Source of the DNA: Przewalskia tangutica
Taxonomy: Eukaryota > Streptophyta > Magnoliopsida > Solanales > Solanaceae
DNA: 64,000 nucleotides
Direction of reading: 5' to 3'
Assembly: GCA_029844215.1 (NCBI GenBank)
Contig: CM056725.1
Location: forward strand, 30,906,485-30,970,484
The notes beneath the pieces were generated by a model. It saw only the letters and a list, made by a program, of their open reading frames with translations. It did not search any database and was not told the DNA's origin. Below, piece after piece: positions 32,941-45,595 of this stretch. Both the position numbers and the translations under genes were made by a program. The first letter of the stretch is position 1; every line of letters begins with the position of its first letter.

Positions 32941-35300
32941 TGGAGAGCTAGTCCATGGAGTAACACTATCATCGTGAGCATACGTGGAATTTTCCCATCG
33001 CTGTGACGTCCAAGTAAGTCCTCAGCGAGTCAACCGCCTCCATTGAGAGACGCGGTAATATAGAACACAATTCTTGCATAACAAAGGCTATCACAACAAG
33101 CATAGGCAAGTTACACAACAACAAGCATAGGCGAGTTACACAACAACAAGCATAGGCAAGTTATACACAACTCAAGGTACTTTCATTTTATGTCAAAGTC
33201 CGGGTTTTAATCCTAAAGTACTACGTGCGTTAAGTTCCTTTAAAGATCCATTCCTTTATAAAAGTCACGATACCCGTGCATAAAATAGAGTGACTTATAT
33301 CTTTTAAGTAAACCAAAACAACTTCCATACCATCCTTTTTAAAACCAAATTAAGGCAACACCATGCCTTCTTTTTAGACCAAAACACTTCTCTTTTTAAA
33401 GTCAAGTTACCACATTAAACCCAATGATAAAACCCTTCTTTTGTTTTCATAAAGTCGTTATAACTAACTTCCCATAAAGCTGTTATAACACTTTATGGTT
33501 TAAACCAATTTAAGATAACACAATGCCTTTCTTTTCCCTAAAGTTCCAGTTTGCCAAATTTCAAGTATTCACGTTTCTTATTTTAGAAAGGTTTTGTAGT
33601 TCATAGTCTTATTCATTTAAGAATATAATTCTCTTTTAAACAAGTGATAAACATATGCCTTATATGAGAGTAGGTTATTCTTGTTCATAATCAATCTTAT
33701 TAAGCCATGATCTAGGAAATGTAATATCATTTTGTCTCATCTTAGCTTCTATGCAGATGGAGGTTTCTTGGTTTTAATAATACTTCATTATTCAATACAT
33801 TTCCTTTATTAGCTGAGTGGATTGTCGATACACATTCGATTTTCAAATCAGTAAAACATTATTCTTTGAAACCAAGTACTCATTACTCACGAATGAGGTT
33901 TCATACATCTTACCACTTTCAAATCGATTAATTAAGTTAAGTCTCTTAACTTCTAAAATCAATAAACCATTTTCTTTACCTCTCTTAAGACGTTATACCT
34001 AACTCCCATAAAGCTAGTATAACTCTTTTTAAAACCTTTAAAACCAAGTGTTACTCTTCTTTCAAAAATGGTTTCTTAACTCTTGTGACATACTTCAAGT
34101 TCCTTATTATCACACATCAAGTCGATTATAAGTCAAATCAGTTACCTTTTAAAACCATGGCATTTTCTTACCTACATAAAGTCATTATAACCAACTTCCC
34201 ATAAAGCCGTTATAACACTTTATGTTTTAAACCAATCAAATACATTTAACATACGACGTCACCGTACTACATAGTTCACACATATCATGCTAGAAAAGAT
34301 AGGAAGAGGTCCACATACCTCGCGGCGATTATCGACTAATAGCAAAACGCCCAAGTACCTCAAACCGTCGGCTACACCAAGCTGGTAGACCACGCCACAC
34401 GTAGTATTTCAACCTATAGGCCACAAGGCGTCTATTAACATCTTAGATCTCAATGTAGAATATCTTCTAAAATTCGGCAAAGACTCTCCCCACACAACAG
34501 CGTAAATCTCCTCTATCGGGGCACGCTAACAGCCAACAACTCCTAGAGTGGGGTTTGCACGTCTAACCTGGACGTTTACAATTATACTACACATGAATGC
34601 TACACAAGTCTCATCTAATACACTATGTAATTACTGATTCGATTCTCTTTTAAATTCAGGCTTAAGTCGCAAGACAGTGCCGTAAGTATTATTCAGGCTT
34701 AAGTCAAAAGACATTGCCGCACAATTATGTTCAGATCTATATATAGTATACTTCAACTATATATTCCTACAACATGTAATTTCCAATTACAATAGAAGGT
34801 CAAGAGTGATTACCTCGATAAGCCCAAAATTATCCAAGTTATATGTCGATCCTGAGCAAGGTTTAGCTCCTACTCCGTGCGCTCCAACCCGCTCCAAACA
34901 ACCCTTAGAAGTTCTACGCAACTTCTACTTATAACTTCAACTACGGGTGAAAATTTACTTAGGGTTTCGTTTAAGTAGTGAGGAAGTATAATAGTATTTT
35001 ACGGGCTTTTGTATAAGTGTAATCTTGGGAATACTACAAGGTATTTGGGCCAAGGTATTTGGGCATTATAACAATACTTGAGAGTATTTTTATACCACAA
35101 AGGGGGTATTTATACGAGACAACTAGAGTGGGGTACCTACTGCTAACAACTACAAAGGGGGAGGGGGAAGCTCTCGGCCAAAGGGCCTTCTCCAAGGGGG
35201 GAGGGGGGGTGTGGTGGACGAAAGAACAAGAGGGAGGGAGTAGTTTGAGACTTAGAGAAATGCTCAAGTTTTGGATGAAGAATGTCTTCAACTAGAGGGG

Positions 35301-35308
35301 TATTTATA
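35301..35308 (-). promoter_or_regulatory. TATA box of D 3' LTR
   Basis: TATAAATA on the minus strand, about 411 bases from the LTR start. Confidence 0.65.
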
Positions 35309-35489
35309 GGTCAAGCAAAGGCCAACCAAGGGCCAAGATGAAGACAAGTGCATAGCAAGTGTAAGGCCAAGATTTAGCCATGTGCTACCTTATCCATCTA
35401 CACAAAATATCCTACCTAACCCTTGACCAAAATTTCAACACAAAAAACGTGCCAATGGTCTAGCTTTGCCGTCCACTTTCTTCCAATGT

Positions 35490-35511
35490 GAGGGTGACAC
35501 TTGTCACCCTC
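35490..35511. promoter_or_regulatory. G-box-like palindrome in D LTR
   Basis: GAGGGTGACA and TGTCACCCTC arms around a central CT, the D version of the conserved LTR palindrome. Confidence 0.45.
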
Positions 35512-35718
35512 CCGTTGGTCCAAAATGTTTCGTCTCTCGGAAAAATCCGCAAAAATTATTAATGACATAGCCAGAATTTTCCTACGTAGCTGTGGAAGCG
35601 TTTCGTGGAAAATGACTCTTTTTCGCACTTGTGCCCAATTTGAACCTTGCCTAACTTAAGGCTCAAATTCTTATACGTACGCCCTCACGTACATACTCTA
35701 GAAATACGGGGTATAACA

Positions 35719-35753
35719 TTCTCCCCTCCTTAGAAACATTCGTCCCGAATGTT
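35719..35753 (-). other. Polypurine tract of D with adjacent hairpin
   Basis: AAGGAGGGGAGAA (35719-35731) and the AACATTCGGGACGAATGTT hairpin (35735-35753), identical to Y and B. Confidence 0.8.
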
Positions 35754-36513
35754 CCTTCTCAAGACGGATAACGATGAAGTTCTTCTAACAAGTTGCCAAC
35801 GCCACACCTGGCCACGAAATAACACACGTTCTCTTCCTTCCTTACTCGTCGTGCCCTTATCGAACACCTGAACTCTTCTAGTATACGTACCACACTTCCC
35901 ATCGCCATAGGTTCCCAAAACTTTGAGTCACCACCTCCAAACTTGGTCATCTTACTAGCTTCACTTCTCTCTAAGGCCATTCCGGCCTTCACGATCCGCT
36001 CGTCGAACATAACCACGAACTCATCGACGGTCATCTAAACTTGGGCCTAGCACCTCGTGACCCTACCACCGCGGGACCACCTCGATCGACCCACTCATTC
36101 CGGCCACGGGTTGACACGCAACACGTCCTCAACCCGAGCCTCTGTCACGCCGACTCTCTCGTTTCTCGATTCGGAACAATCTTACCTATACAGGTCATGA
36201 AAGCTACCACTTCCATTTACACCACCCAAGGAAATTTTCCACAATTACACCACGCATACTTACACATTCTGACAAAGATCCCCCGCAAAATCTTGTACTC
36301 AAGATGGCCTTACATCTAAGGTCTCAACTGTAATATTTTAAGGTTCATCATTTTCTCACCCCCATGCTTACCCTTTTTACCAACCAGGTTTCTAAATCAG
36401 ATTTTAGCATAAAGCTATCCGAACATAACACTAAACACATCATCATAACATCAATAAATACAAAACTCTAGAGGGTTAAGGATATACCTGAAAATAGGCG
36501 GTTCAAAGGACCG
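35754..36513 (-). other. D interior between gag stop and PPT
   Basis: Closely related to Y 4975-5741. A minus-strand frame of 91 codons (35759-36034) starts MTVDEFVVMFDERIVKAG and is only partly conserved in Y. I do not recognise it. No pol motif. Confidence 0.5.
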
Positions 36514-37646
36514 CTAAAACTGGGAACTTCCACCGCGACCTACCGGGCTCAGGTGTATGAACATCTGCTAGCTATGGAAGGTGAAAGACCCAAGAATCGC
36601 TCTAGTAGTGCAGGCTATCCTACAGCGCTACCCAGTCTGACGGTCTTCGCCATGGCCTGTTGGCGCAAGAATAACAATCTCCCAAGTCGACGACACTCTC
36701 CCTTATGAAGTTTTCCACAGCGCTACATCGAGACAAGGGCAACTCATCCGCGAGCACTTACTCCCGAAAATCAAAGCCGGGAGCCCCGACCGCCTCTGAA
36801 TATCCCAAAGGTCCCGAAGGCCGTGGAGGACCACTCAGACTTGGTGGAGGCGCATAATCGGCTCGCTTTGAGGTGGTCCGCCTCGAAAGTCACCAAAGGA
36901 CCTCGCTGCTCGCCCTCTTCTGACGACTGGTCATTCCGTCGATTTATCCGCCTCACATCCAAGTGCATACGCTGCGTGCGAGCAATGTCCATGCCGGTGA
37001 AGAGCTACACGAACAACTCTCGGCTAGGTGATCATCGAGCCTCAGTAACAAATCGGTGCACTCGATCCTCCATACTAGCTACCAACGAGGACGTCACGCC
37101 GATGAGTCGAACTCCACATTGTACTCCCGAACCGCACGCCCGTTCGCCAGAATACCAAAATCTGTCGCGAGCCCTCTCATCCGCGAGGCAAGAAATGTGC
37201 AAGAAAGGCCTCGAGAACTCGTTCCATACTACCGAAGTGCATGCTCCCAGGATAGCTCTCACGAATCAAACTACCGATCGCGGTATCACGCAATGATGCG
37301 AACCTAGACCACCGACTCGGTCTCCGATGCCTTGATCACTCTACGATCCACAGAATCGCTTCGGATGAACTCCTGCGGATCATCCTCGTGTCTCGACCCA
37401 TAAAACTCTGGCGGTTTACAACTCGAGAAAATCCGTAGCCTCGAACTATCGATCTGAAAGTGAACCATGGTGCTCGAACCGCTGCGTCCACCAATCTCAA
37501 GTTCGCCACACTCGCCATTAATCGGGCCTACTCGTGACTCATCTCTCCGCCTGCATCGCGGATGGAGGCTCAGTCTTGTGGTCTCGCCGCCTCTACTCGC
37601 ACTCCTGTTGTCTTGCCCTTCGGGCGGGTTGCCTTACGCGAGGCAT
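36514..37646 (-). pseudogene. gag remnant of element D
   Basis: Same lineage as Y: ATG at 37646, then about 378 codons to the GSSQF-type ending and stop at 36514. The knuckle region (about 36600-36750) is recognisable by alignment with Y but frame-broken. Shorter than Y by small losses. Plus-strand frames at 36823-37296 and 37467-37739 are shadows. Confidence 0.65.
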
Positions 37647-37756
37647 AATCGTAAAACGGCGAAGTATGTCGAGGGTCCAATCTTATCACACAGCTCTAAG
37701 GCACGATCTCAGAATGAGAAGAATGGAAACCAACCCTAAATGTCCTATAGCCTCCT

Positions 37757-37790
37757 GATTATAGATGTGGTGCACAACACACCGATAATC
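37757..37790 (-). ncRNA. Leader stem-loop of D with GUGCAC loop
   Basis: On the minus strand GATTATCGGTGTG pairs imperfectly with CACATCTATAATC around TTGTGCAC. The loop is intact while the stem has mismatches. Confidence 0.55.
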
Positions 37791-37836
37791 AAGACTCTAC
37801 TAGACACGGTCTGTAGACACTTTCCGAGGACTAATC

Positions 37837-37847
37837 GCTCGATACCA
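37837..37847 (-). other. Primer-binding site of D
   Basis: Minus strand TGGTATCGAGC, four bases from the LTR, with the same one-base loss as C, F and H. Confidence 0.8.
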
Positions 37848-38570
37848 CTTTTGTCACGACCGACCGCCCGTGGATCGTGCCTTACCCCGGGCACCCTAGT
37901 GACACAACATCAGAGAAGATCAGCGGAAATAAAACATGAACATGAAATGAGAGATATTATAAATAAACAGGCCAACCAAAACAGTTGCCTTTCAACATAT
38001 ATATATAAAAGTTTGAACAGTTACAATCCTTACAACCCTGCCCACAACAGTGCTACAGACCTCTAAGATTTTTACTACAACTATGACGGGACATGGCCCC
38101 GCCATACCCCTGAATGTACAAGAACCTACAGATATCGGGGTAACATACCAAAGATAAGCCTCCGAAGGAACGGAGCTTCCCAATACGCTGAAAGGTGATC
38201 CTAAAAGCGGGGATCGACAACCGATGTACTTCTACCTGCAGATGAACGCACTTCGGGCGAGGTCGATAACAGTACCAAGTATGTGAAATCAGAATATCAG
38301 AATGAAATCATAATAGTCTATATAAGCGGGAGATACGTATGATAACCAAACTACGGTACACATATAACGATTATATCAAGTCAGGTCTCACGCCTCCGGT
38401 CATTTACTCAAATATAATTATGGGTCTCACGCCCACAACATCAGTCATGCCCGTGGAATACCTTCCTCACTGCCGGCAGTCTATGATATGATAACACCAA
38501 GAAGTACACCTGAACACCAAGTCCTACCTGATGCCAAAGCCGTAACAACAATACAATACAACCAAACCAC

Positions 38571-38810
38571 GAAGCTGACACGGGGCAAGTGCGAGAGCCG
38601 ACTACCAGATACCAAGGCCGGTCACGTAGCTGACCGGGGCAAGTACGAGGGCAGACCACCATGTACCAAGGTCGTATCACGAGACTTCGCCACTACACTG
38701 AACGGGGCAAGTGCGAGGGCTAACTACCAAGTACCAAGGCTGAATCAGCCACGAGACGGGGCAAGTACGAAAGCCGACCACCAGGTACCAAGGCCGAACA
38801 GTAAGAAACC
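38571..38810. repeat. Minisatellite of about 62 bp in D 5' LTR, four units
   Basis: Clearer copy of 32700-32940. Units contain CGGGGCAAGTGCGAG and TACCAAGGC. Confidence 0.8.
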
Positions 38811-40883
38811 TCATGGAGAGCTAGTCCATGGAGTAACACTATCATCAGGAGCATACCCGTGGAATTTTCCACACCGCCAGACGCCCAAGTAAGTCCTCAA
38901 CGAGTCAACCGGCCCTCCATTGAGAGACGCGGTAATATAGAACACAATTCTTGCATAACAAAGGCTATCACAACAAGCATAGGCAAGTTACACAACAACA
39001 AGCATAGGCAAGTTACACAACAACAAGCATAGGCAAGTTATACACAACTCAAGGTACTTTCATTTTATGTCAAAGTCCGGGTTTTAATCCTAAGTACTAC
39101 GACGTTAAGTTCCTTTTAAAGATCCATTCCTTTATAAAAGTCACCCGATACCCGTAGCATAAAATAGAGTGACTTATATCTTTTAAGTAAACCAAAACAA
39201 CTTCCATACTATCCTTTTTAAAACCAAATTAAGGCAACACCGTGCCTTCTTTTTAGACCAAAACACTTCTCTTTTTAAAGTCAAGTTACCACATTAAAAC
39301 CAATGATAAAACCCTTCTTTTGTTTTCATAAAGTCGTTATAACTAACTTCCCATAAACCTGTTATAACACTTTATGGTTTAAACCAATTTAAGATAACAC
39401 AATGCCTTTCTTTTCCCTAAAGTTCCAGTTTGCCAAATTTCAAGTATTCACGTTTCTTATTTTAGAAAGGTTTTGTAGTTCATAGTCTTATTCATTTAAG
39501 AATATAATTCTCTTTTAAACAAACTGATAAACATATGCCTTATATGAGAGTAGGTTATTCTTGTTCATAATCAATCTTATTAAGCAGCCATGATCTAGGA
39601 AATGTAATATCATTTTGTCTCATCTTAGCTTCTATGCAGATGGAGGTTTCTACTGGTTTTAATAATACTTCATTATTCAATACATTTCACTTTATTAGCG
39701 CCGATGGATTGTCGATACACATTCGATTTTCAAATCAAGAAAACATTATTCTTTGAAACCAAGTACTCATTACTCACGAATGAGGTTTCATACATCTTAC
39801 CACTTTCAAATCGATTAATTAAGTTAAGTCTCTTAACTTCTAAAATCAGTAAACCATTTTCTTTACCTCTCTTAAGACGTTATACCTAACTCCCCATAAA
39901 GCTAGTATAACTCTTTTTTTAAAACCTTTAAAACCAAGTGTTACTCTTCTTTCAAAAATGGTTTCTTAACTCTTGTGACATACTTCAAGTTCCTTATTAT
40001 CACACATCAAGTCAGTTATAAGTCAAATCAGTTACCTTTTAAAACCACTGGCATTTTCTTACCTACATAAAGCTGTTATAACCAACTTCCCATAAAGCCG
40101 TTATAACACTTTATGTTTTAAACCAATCAAATACATTTAACACGTATGACGCTCACCGTACTACATAGTTCACACATATCATGCTAGAAAAGATAGAAAG
40201 AGGTCCACATACCTCGCGACGATTATCGACTAATAGCAAAACGCCCAAGTACCTCAAACCGCGGCTACACCTTAAGCCAAGTAGCATCACGCCACACGTA
40301 GTATTTCAACCTATAGAGGCCACAGCGCGCCTATTAACATCTTAGATCTCAATGTAGAATATCTTACGTAAAATTGAAGATTCTCCTCCCGCACAAAGAT
40401 AAATCTCCTCTCTCATCGGGCTCGCTAACAGCAATAACTCACAGAGTGGGGTTTGCACGCCTAACCTGACGTGTACAATTCTACTACACAAAGAATGCTA
40501 CACAAGTCCATCAGAATACAAATTCCATGTAATTACAGCATTTCTTTTTAAATTCAGGCTTAAGTCGCAAGACATTGCCGTAAGTATTATTCAGGCTTAA
40601 GTCAAAAGACATTGCCGCACAATTATGTTCAGATCTATATATAGTATACTTCAACTATATATTCCTACAACATGTAATTTCCAATTACAATAGAAGGTCC
40701 AGAGTGATTACCTCGATAAGCCCAAAATTATCCAAGTTATATGTCGATCCTGAGCAAGGTTTAGCTCCTACTCCGCGCTCCAACCCGCCTCCAAACAAAC
40801 CTTAGAAGTTCTACGCAACTTCTACTTATAACTTCAACTACGGTGAAAATTTACTTAGGTTTCGTTTAAGTGATCGAGGAAGT

Positions 40884-40888
40884 ATAAT
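40884..40888. other. Target site ATAAT of element E, left copy
   Basis: ATAAT precedes the E LTR. The uninterrupted D LTR has ATAATAGTATTT at this place. Confidence 0.5.
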
Positions 40889-41713
40889 TGTCACGACCCG
40901 CTGGCCGTGGATCGTGCCTTACCCGCACCCAAGCCATACATCGTAGAAAATCAGCGGAAATATAAACAAGACATGAAACAGCTTGTAAAATGAGACACGC
41001 TTTATCCGATGAAAAGTCGCTTTCGCATATATATATAGCCAAGTTTTGCGCTTACATCCCAATCGCATAATAGACTACTGCACTTCAGGAAGTAAACAAC
41101 TATGGCGGATGGGCCCGCCATACCTCGAATGTACAAAACTATCTACAATACAAGGAGATCGTACTAAAAAGTAGAGCCTCCTAGAAGATGGAGCTCACGA
41201 CACCAATGCAAAGAGATCCTAAGAATGTGGATCTAACACTGCTGCTTTACTGGCAGATGAACGCACTTCAAGGAGGTCAAGACAACAGTACTAAGTATGT
41301 GAAATCAGAAAGTACTTAAACGAAACATATAGTTTTAAAATCAGTTTTGCAAGATGTATGAAACAACCAAGGTAATCGCACATAGTGCCACATCATAAAC
41401 AAGAGCAACAATAGGTAAATCAGAATAAGTCTTTTCTAGGTCGCGAATGATCGGCAGGCCACCGCCTGTAGTATCACCACGCAAGCCTAATCTCGACTCG
41501 TAGTCCGCATGTGCCACTCACATAGGCCCGCATAGGTATATAACCCCGCATCGAGGGTAGCTACTCTCGGCATCGCCCCGACTCGTAGTCCGCATGGCCA
41601 CATAGACCGCATGAGGTATAACCCCGCATCACTAACTCGAACTCGTAGCTCGCACAGTCCCTGACCCGCACGAGGTATTCTCGAATCATGGTCCTGCATC
41701 ACCGAGTCTACCC
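40889..41713 (-). mobile_element. Element E, LTR part 1
   Basis: Starts TGTCACGACCCG in the same orientation as its host D. It carries a GCGGG-type minisatellite (41440-41713) and is interrupted by F at CGAGTCTACCC. It continues at 51425-52035. E has the shorter LTR type also seen in G. Only one E LTR is visible. Confidence 0.8.
41709..41713. other. Target-site duplication TACCC, left copy (element F)
   Basis: TACCC precedes the F LTR (first base C instead of T) and recurs at 51420-51424 right after GGGTCGTGACA. Confidence 0.88.
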
Positions 41714-42030
41714 CGTTATACCCCGTAGTTCCAGTGGTATGTATGCGAGGACGACGCATTTGAGAATACTGACAAAAGATTGGAAAGGAAGAAAGAGGTG
41801 ATTTTTCCACTAAAAGTTTCCGCTTTTGTGAAGGAAAAAGGTTCGTTAATGGGAATTGATTCCCGATTTGGTATTCTGACTTCCCGGAATATTAGAGAAT
41901 TATGGAATTTTATTTTCGGAAATGGTCACGTGGGCCCACGGAGAAATTTACTGGCTTTGTGGCCCACTTTGTTTTCTAGATTTTGGCCATTGTGGATATT
42001 TTCGAAGATGTTTTATTTTGGGCCAATAGA

Positions 42031-42048
42031 GGGTGACACGTGTCACCC
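42031..42048. promoter_or_regulatory. Perfect 18-bp G-box palindrome
   Basis: GGGTGACACGTGTCACCC is identical to its reverse complement and centred on the G-box CACGTG. A second version with core CATGTG lies at 42202-42217. The 3' LTR has both at 48071-48088 and 48238-48254. Position upstream of the TATA box fits an enhancer. Confidence 0.6.
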
Positions 42049-42382
42049 CGCCAGTGGTCGGGCCGAATGACATTTGTGCACAACACCTTGTTAGAGTCGT
42101 TTTCGACTAAACGCTCTACATAACTGCAGGGAAAATTCCGCTATGTCTTTTCTTATTTTTATGGATTTTTCCGAGAGACGGAACATCTTGGACCAACGGA
42201 GGGTGACATGTGTCACCTCACATCGGTGCAAGCAGCACTGGACTAATTGGGGTCAGTGGGTAGATATTTTTGGTAGATATTTGAGGGTTTTAGGAGTAGG
42301 ACTAGGGGCACTTGGGCATATCTCGCCCTACACTTGCTATGCACTTGGCAAGATCTTGGCCATTGGTTGGCCTTGGTCAGGC

Positions 42383-42390
42383 TATAAATA
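42383..42390 (+). promoter_or_regulatory. TATA box of F 5' LTR
   Basis: TATAAATA followed by CCCTCTCCC. Partner copy at 48424-48431. Confidence 0.7.
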
Positions 42391-45300
42391 CCCTCTCCCT
42401 TTGATGAATTCTTCATCCTTTCCACAAATCTTCTAAGTGTTAAAATCCCTCCTCTCCCTCTTGTCGACTCTCGTCCAAGAGCCCTCTCCCCTTTGAAAAG
42501 CCCCTGCCGAGAGCCCTCTCCCCCTCCTAGTGTGGCGCTGGGCACCCCCTAGCCTAGTTGCTTTCGTATAATACCCCCCCTTTGTGGTGTAGAAATACTC
42601 TCAAAAGTATTGTTATTATGCCCAAATTACCTTAGCCGTATACCTTGTAGTATTCTAAGGTTATACCTATACGAAAAGCCCTAAATACTATTATACTTCC
42701 CACACTACAAAACCGAAACCCTAGGAAAATCTCCATAGTTGGTGAGTATTGTGTAAAGTTGGTTAGAACTTCTAAGGGTGGTTTAGAGCGTTGGAGCGCC
42801 TGAGTCGAGCTAAACGATTTCCCGGATCGACTTTTTATACTTGGATAATTATGGGCTTATCGAGGTAAATATCTTGTCCTCTATCAGAATTGGAAATTAC
42901 ATGATTGTTAGACTATAGTTGAAGTATACTATATGTAGAATCGAACGTTGTTGTCGGCAATGTCTTTTGACTTAAGCCCAATAATAAGAAACCTTTTCGA
43001 AAGAAGAGTAATCGAATCAGATTTACATGGATCAGACATGAGACTTGTGTAGCTTTTCGTGGAGTAGAATTGTACTGCTCGTTAGATATGTAACCCCCTC
43101 GGTTGGCTTCGTAGTCGGCCTCGATAAAGCGAGAGATTTACGCTGTCATGTGGAGGTGGTCAATTTTCGGTAGAATGTTCTGCGATGAGGTCTAAATGTT
43201 AATAAGCGCCTTGTGGCCTTATAGGTTGATGTACTACGTGGCGCGATCTACTTGGCTTAAGGAGTAGCCGACGGTTGGAAGTACTGAGCGCTTTTGCTAT
43301 TAATCGATACTCGTCGCGAGGTATGTGAACCTCTTCCTATCTCTTCTAGCATGATATGTGTGAACTATGTAGTACGGTGACGATACGTGTTAAATGTATT
43401 TGATTGGTTTGAAACATAAAGTGTTATAACGGCTTTATGGGAAGTTGGTTATAACAAATTTATGTAGGTCCAAAATACTTTGTGGTTTTTAAAAGGTAAA
43501 TGATTTGTTTATAATCGGCTTGATGTGTGATAATAAAGAACTTGAAGTATTTCAAAAGATTTCTAAATCGCTTTTGAAAGAAGAGTGATACTTGGTTTCT
43601 TTTGAAAACTTAAGAGTTATACTAGCTTTATGGGAAGTTAGGTATAACGGCTTAAGAATGTTTTATCGATTTTGGAAATCAGATGTGTATCGACAAACCA
43701 TCGCAGCGTTAATAAAAGGAAATGTTTTGAATAATTAAGTATTATTAAAACCAAGAGAAACTTCCATCCGCATGAAGCTAAGATGAGACAAAATGATATT
43801 TCCTAGATCACGGTCACAGTAATAAGATTGTTATAAACAAGAATATCCTACTCACATAAGACTTATGTTTCTCGATTGTTTAAAAGAGAATTATATTCTT
43901 AAATGAATAAGACTACGAACTACTGAAACCTTTCTAAAATAAGAAACGTGAACATTTGAAATTAGGCAAACTTGACGCTTGGAAAATAATGTTGTTACTT
44001 GATTTTACAAAGGTAAGTATTTTGGTTTACTTAAAAAGATAGTCACTCTATTTTTATACTACGTATTGTGACTTTTGACGACCTTTTAAAAGAGTTATTG
44101 TATAAAGTACTTTGGGGATTAATTCTAACTTGTTAACTTAAAGTAGAAAGTACCTTGTGAATAACTTGATTGTATTGAATTGTGATAGCCGCAATACTTT
44201 CTCGTTGCTTTGATAAGTAATCATGTTAGGACGCTACGTGTGATAGTATCTTGTGATGTTTGTGTAAAGGGTTTTCCTTGATTGTGCTTCTTAACTATCA
44301 TCGTTATGATAGTATTGCGCCACTCATCGTGACATATTCCGAGGTTAAGTCGCCTCCACGCGGGTAGACTCAGCGGTCGATGGACCTATGATTCGAGAAT
44401 ACCTTATGCGGTCCAGTAGGCCTATGCGGAACCGCGGAGTTCCGTGTTAGTGCGCCTCGTGGGTCATGCGTCCTTGTGGCTACGCGGACGGCGAGTCCAG
44501 ACGCCTGCCGGAGTAGCTACCGACGCGGGTTATACCTCACGCGGGCCTATGAGTTTGGCCTATGCGGAGTGCGGAGTTCCAGGTTAGACGCTGCATTGAC
44601 ATCGCGCAAGTGGCCGCCTTTGATCATGTGACGCCTAGACAGATCTTATGATACGCTTATGACTGGTTGGTACTGGGTTTTTAGTAGTCGGCTATGCCTT
44701 CGCACTTACCCCGCATAGCTTTATTATGACACAGTGGGACCCGTGTTCATGTGTTCTCGTGCTTTTATATCATGATCACGGTGATGGCGGAAGGTATTCC
44801 ACGCATGATTGATGTTGTGGGCCCGAGACCCATTGTTATACTTGAATGATGACTTGCGGGCGTGAGTCCTCGACTTGACACGATCGCTTTGTTGTAAATC
44901 GTAGTTTGGTTATCATACATGTCTCTCGCTTATATGATCGCTATGATTTCATTTACGTGATTTATTTTCGCCACATACCTTGTACTGGCCAGATCGACTT
45001 CGGGCCGCGTTCACGCCGCAGTAAAGGTACACCGCCATCGATCCTCGCTCTTAGGGTCACAGTCAGCGCTTGGGAAAGCTCCGCTTCTCCGAGGCTTATC
45101 AGGTATAGTCCTCGTTGTTGTAGGTATTTACATTCGGGGATATGGCGGCCCCGTCCCGCCATTGTTGTCGATCATTTCTGAGGTCCGTAATCTTTGTGTG
45201 GTTTGTAAAAAAAGGATTAAACTGCTCATGTTGAAAAAAGTTGTTATTTATATATATACGCCGTAAGGCAAGTTTTCCTCGACATCGCTTATACTTCATT

Positions 45301-45399
45301 TGTTTCATGTATGTGTTTTATGTTCCACTGATTACTCGATGTTGTATCACTAGGGTGCCCGGTAAGGCACTACCACGCCCCGAACGGTCGTGACAAAAG

Positions 45400-45410
45400 T
45401 GGTATCGAGC
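45400..45410 (+). other. Primer-binding site of F
   Basis: TGGTATCGAGC, four bases after the LTR. Confidence 0.8.
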
Positions 45411-45455
45411 GCTTAATCCTCTGAAAGTGTCTACGCACCGCCTCGATGCAGTCTT

Positions 45456-45487
45456 GATTATCTGTGTTGTGCACCACACCAATAATC
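45456..45487 (+). ncRNA. Leader stem-loop of F with GUGCAC loop
   Basis: GATTATC-TGTG and CACACC-AATAATC arms around TTGTGCAC. The loop is conserved and the stem has small losses. Confidence 0.55.
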
Positions 45488-45595
45488 GTGAGGCTATAGG
45501 ATATTTAGGATTGGTTTCTATTCTTCTCACTCTAAGATCGTGCCTTAGAGCCGTGTTGTAAGTTGGACCTCCGACGAAATTCTTTCCCTATCGTT

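Larger units (their letters stand above)
32030..35718 (-). mobile_element. Element D, 3' LTR (3,689 bp)
   Basis: TGTCACGACCCG to GGGGTATAACA, then the PPT. It differs from B in its cassette: a repeat built on GGGGCAAGT-CGAG-GCCGACTACC and TACCAAGGC (32700-32940), followed by three AACAACAAGCATAGGCAAG units (33089-33170). Conserved stem-loop at 33448-33497, TATA box 35301-35308, palindrome 35490-35511. Confidence 0.92.
37852..40888 (-). mobile_element. Element D, 5' LTR, outer part
   Basis: Matches 32030 onward, with the minisatellite at 38571-38810 and the short repeat at 38958-39050. Interrupted by E after GAAGTATAAT; the uninterrupted copy continues AGTATTTTACGGG (near 34990). The last 0.7 kb of this LTR must lie beyond the window. 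Its repeats are better preserved than in the 3' copy. Confidence 0.88.
41714..45395 (+). mobile_element. Element F, 5' LTR (3,682 bp)
   Basis: Family LTR with start TGTTATACCCC (T to C at the first base) and end GGTCGTGACA. It carries two palindromes (42031-42048, 42202-42217), a TATA box (42383-42390), the conserved stem-loop (43415-43464) and a GC-rich minisatellite (about 44330-44620). Confidence 0.92.

Noticed and set aside
32451..32951. Plus-strand frame of 166 codons in the D LTR
   Set aside because: It is created by the 62-bp minisatellite, is antisense to the element, and is broken in the partner LTR.
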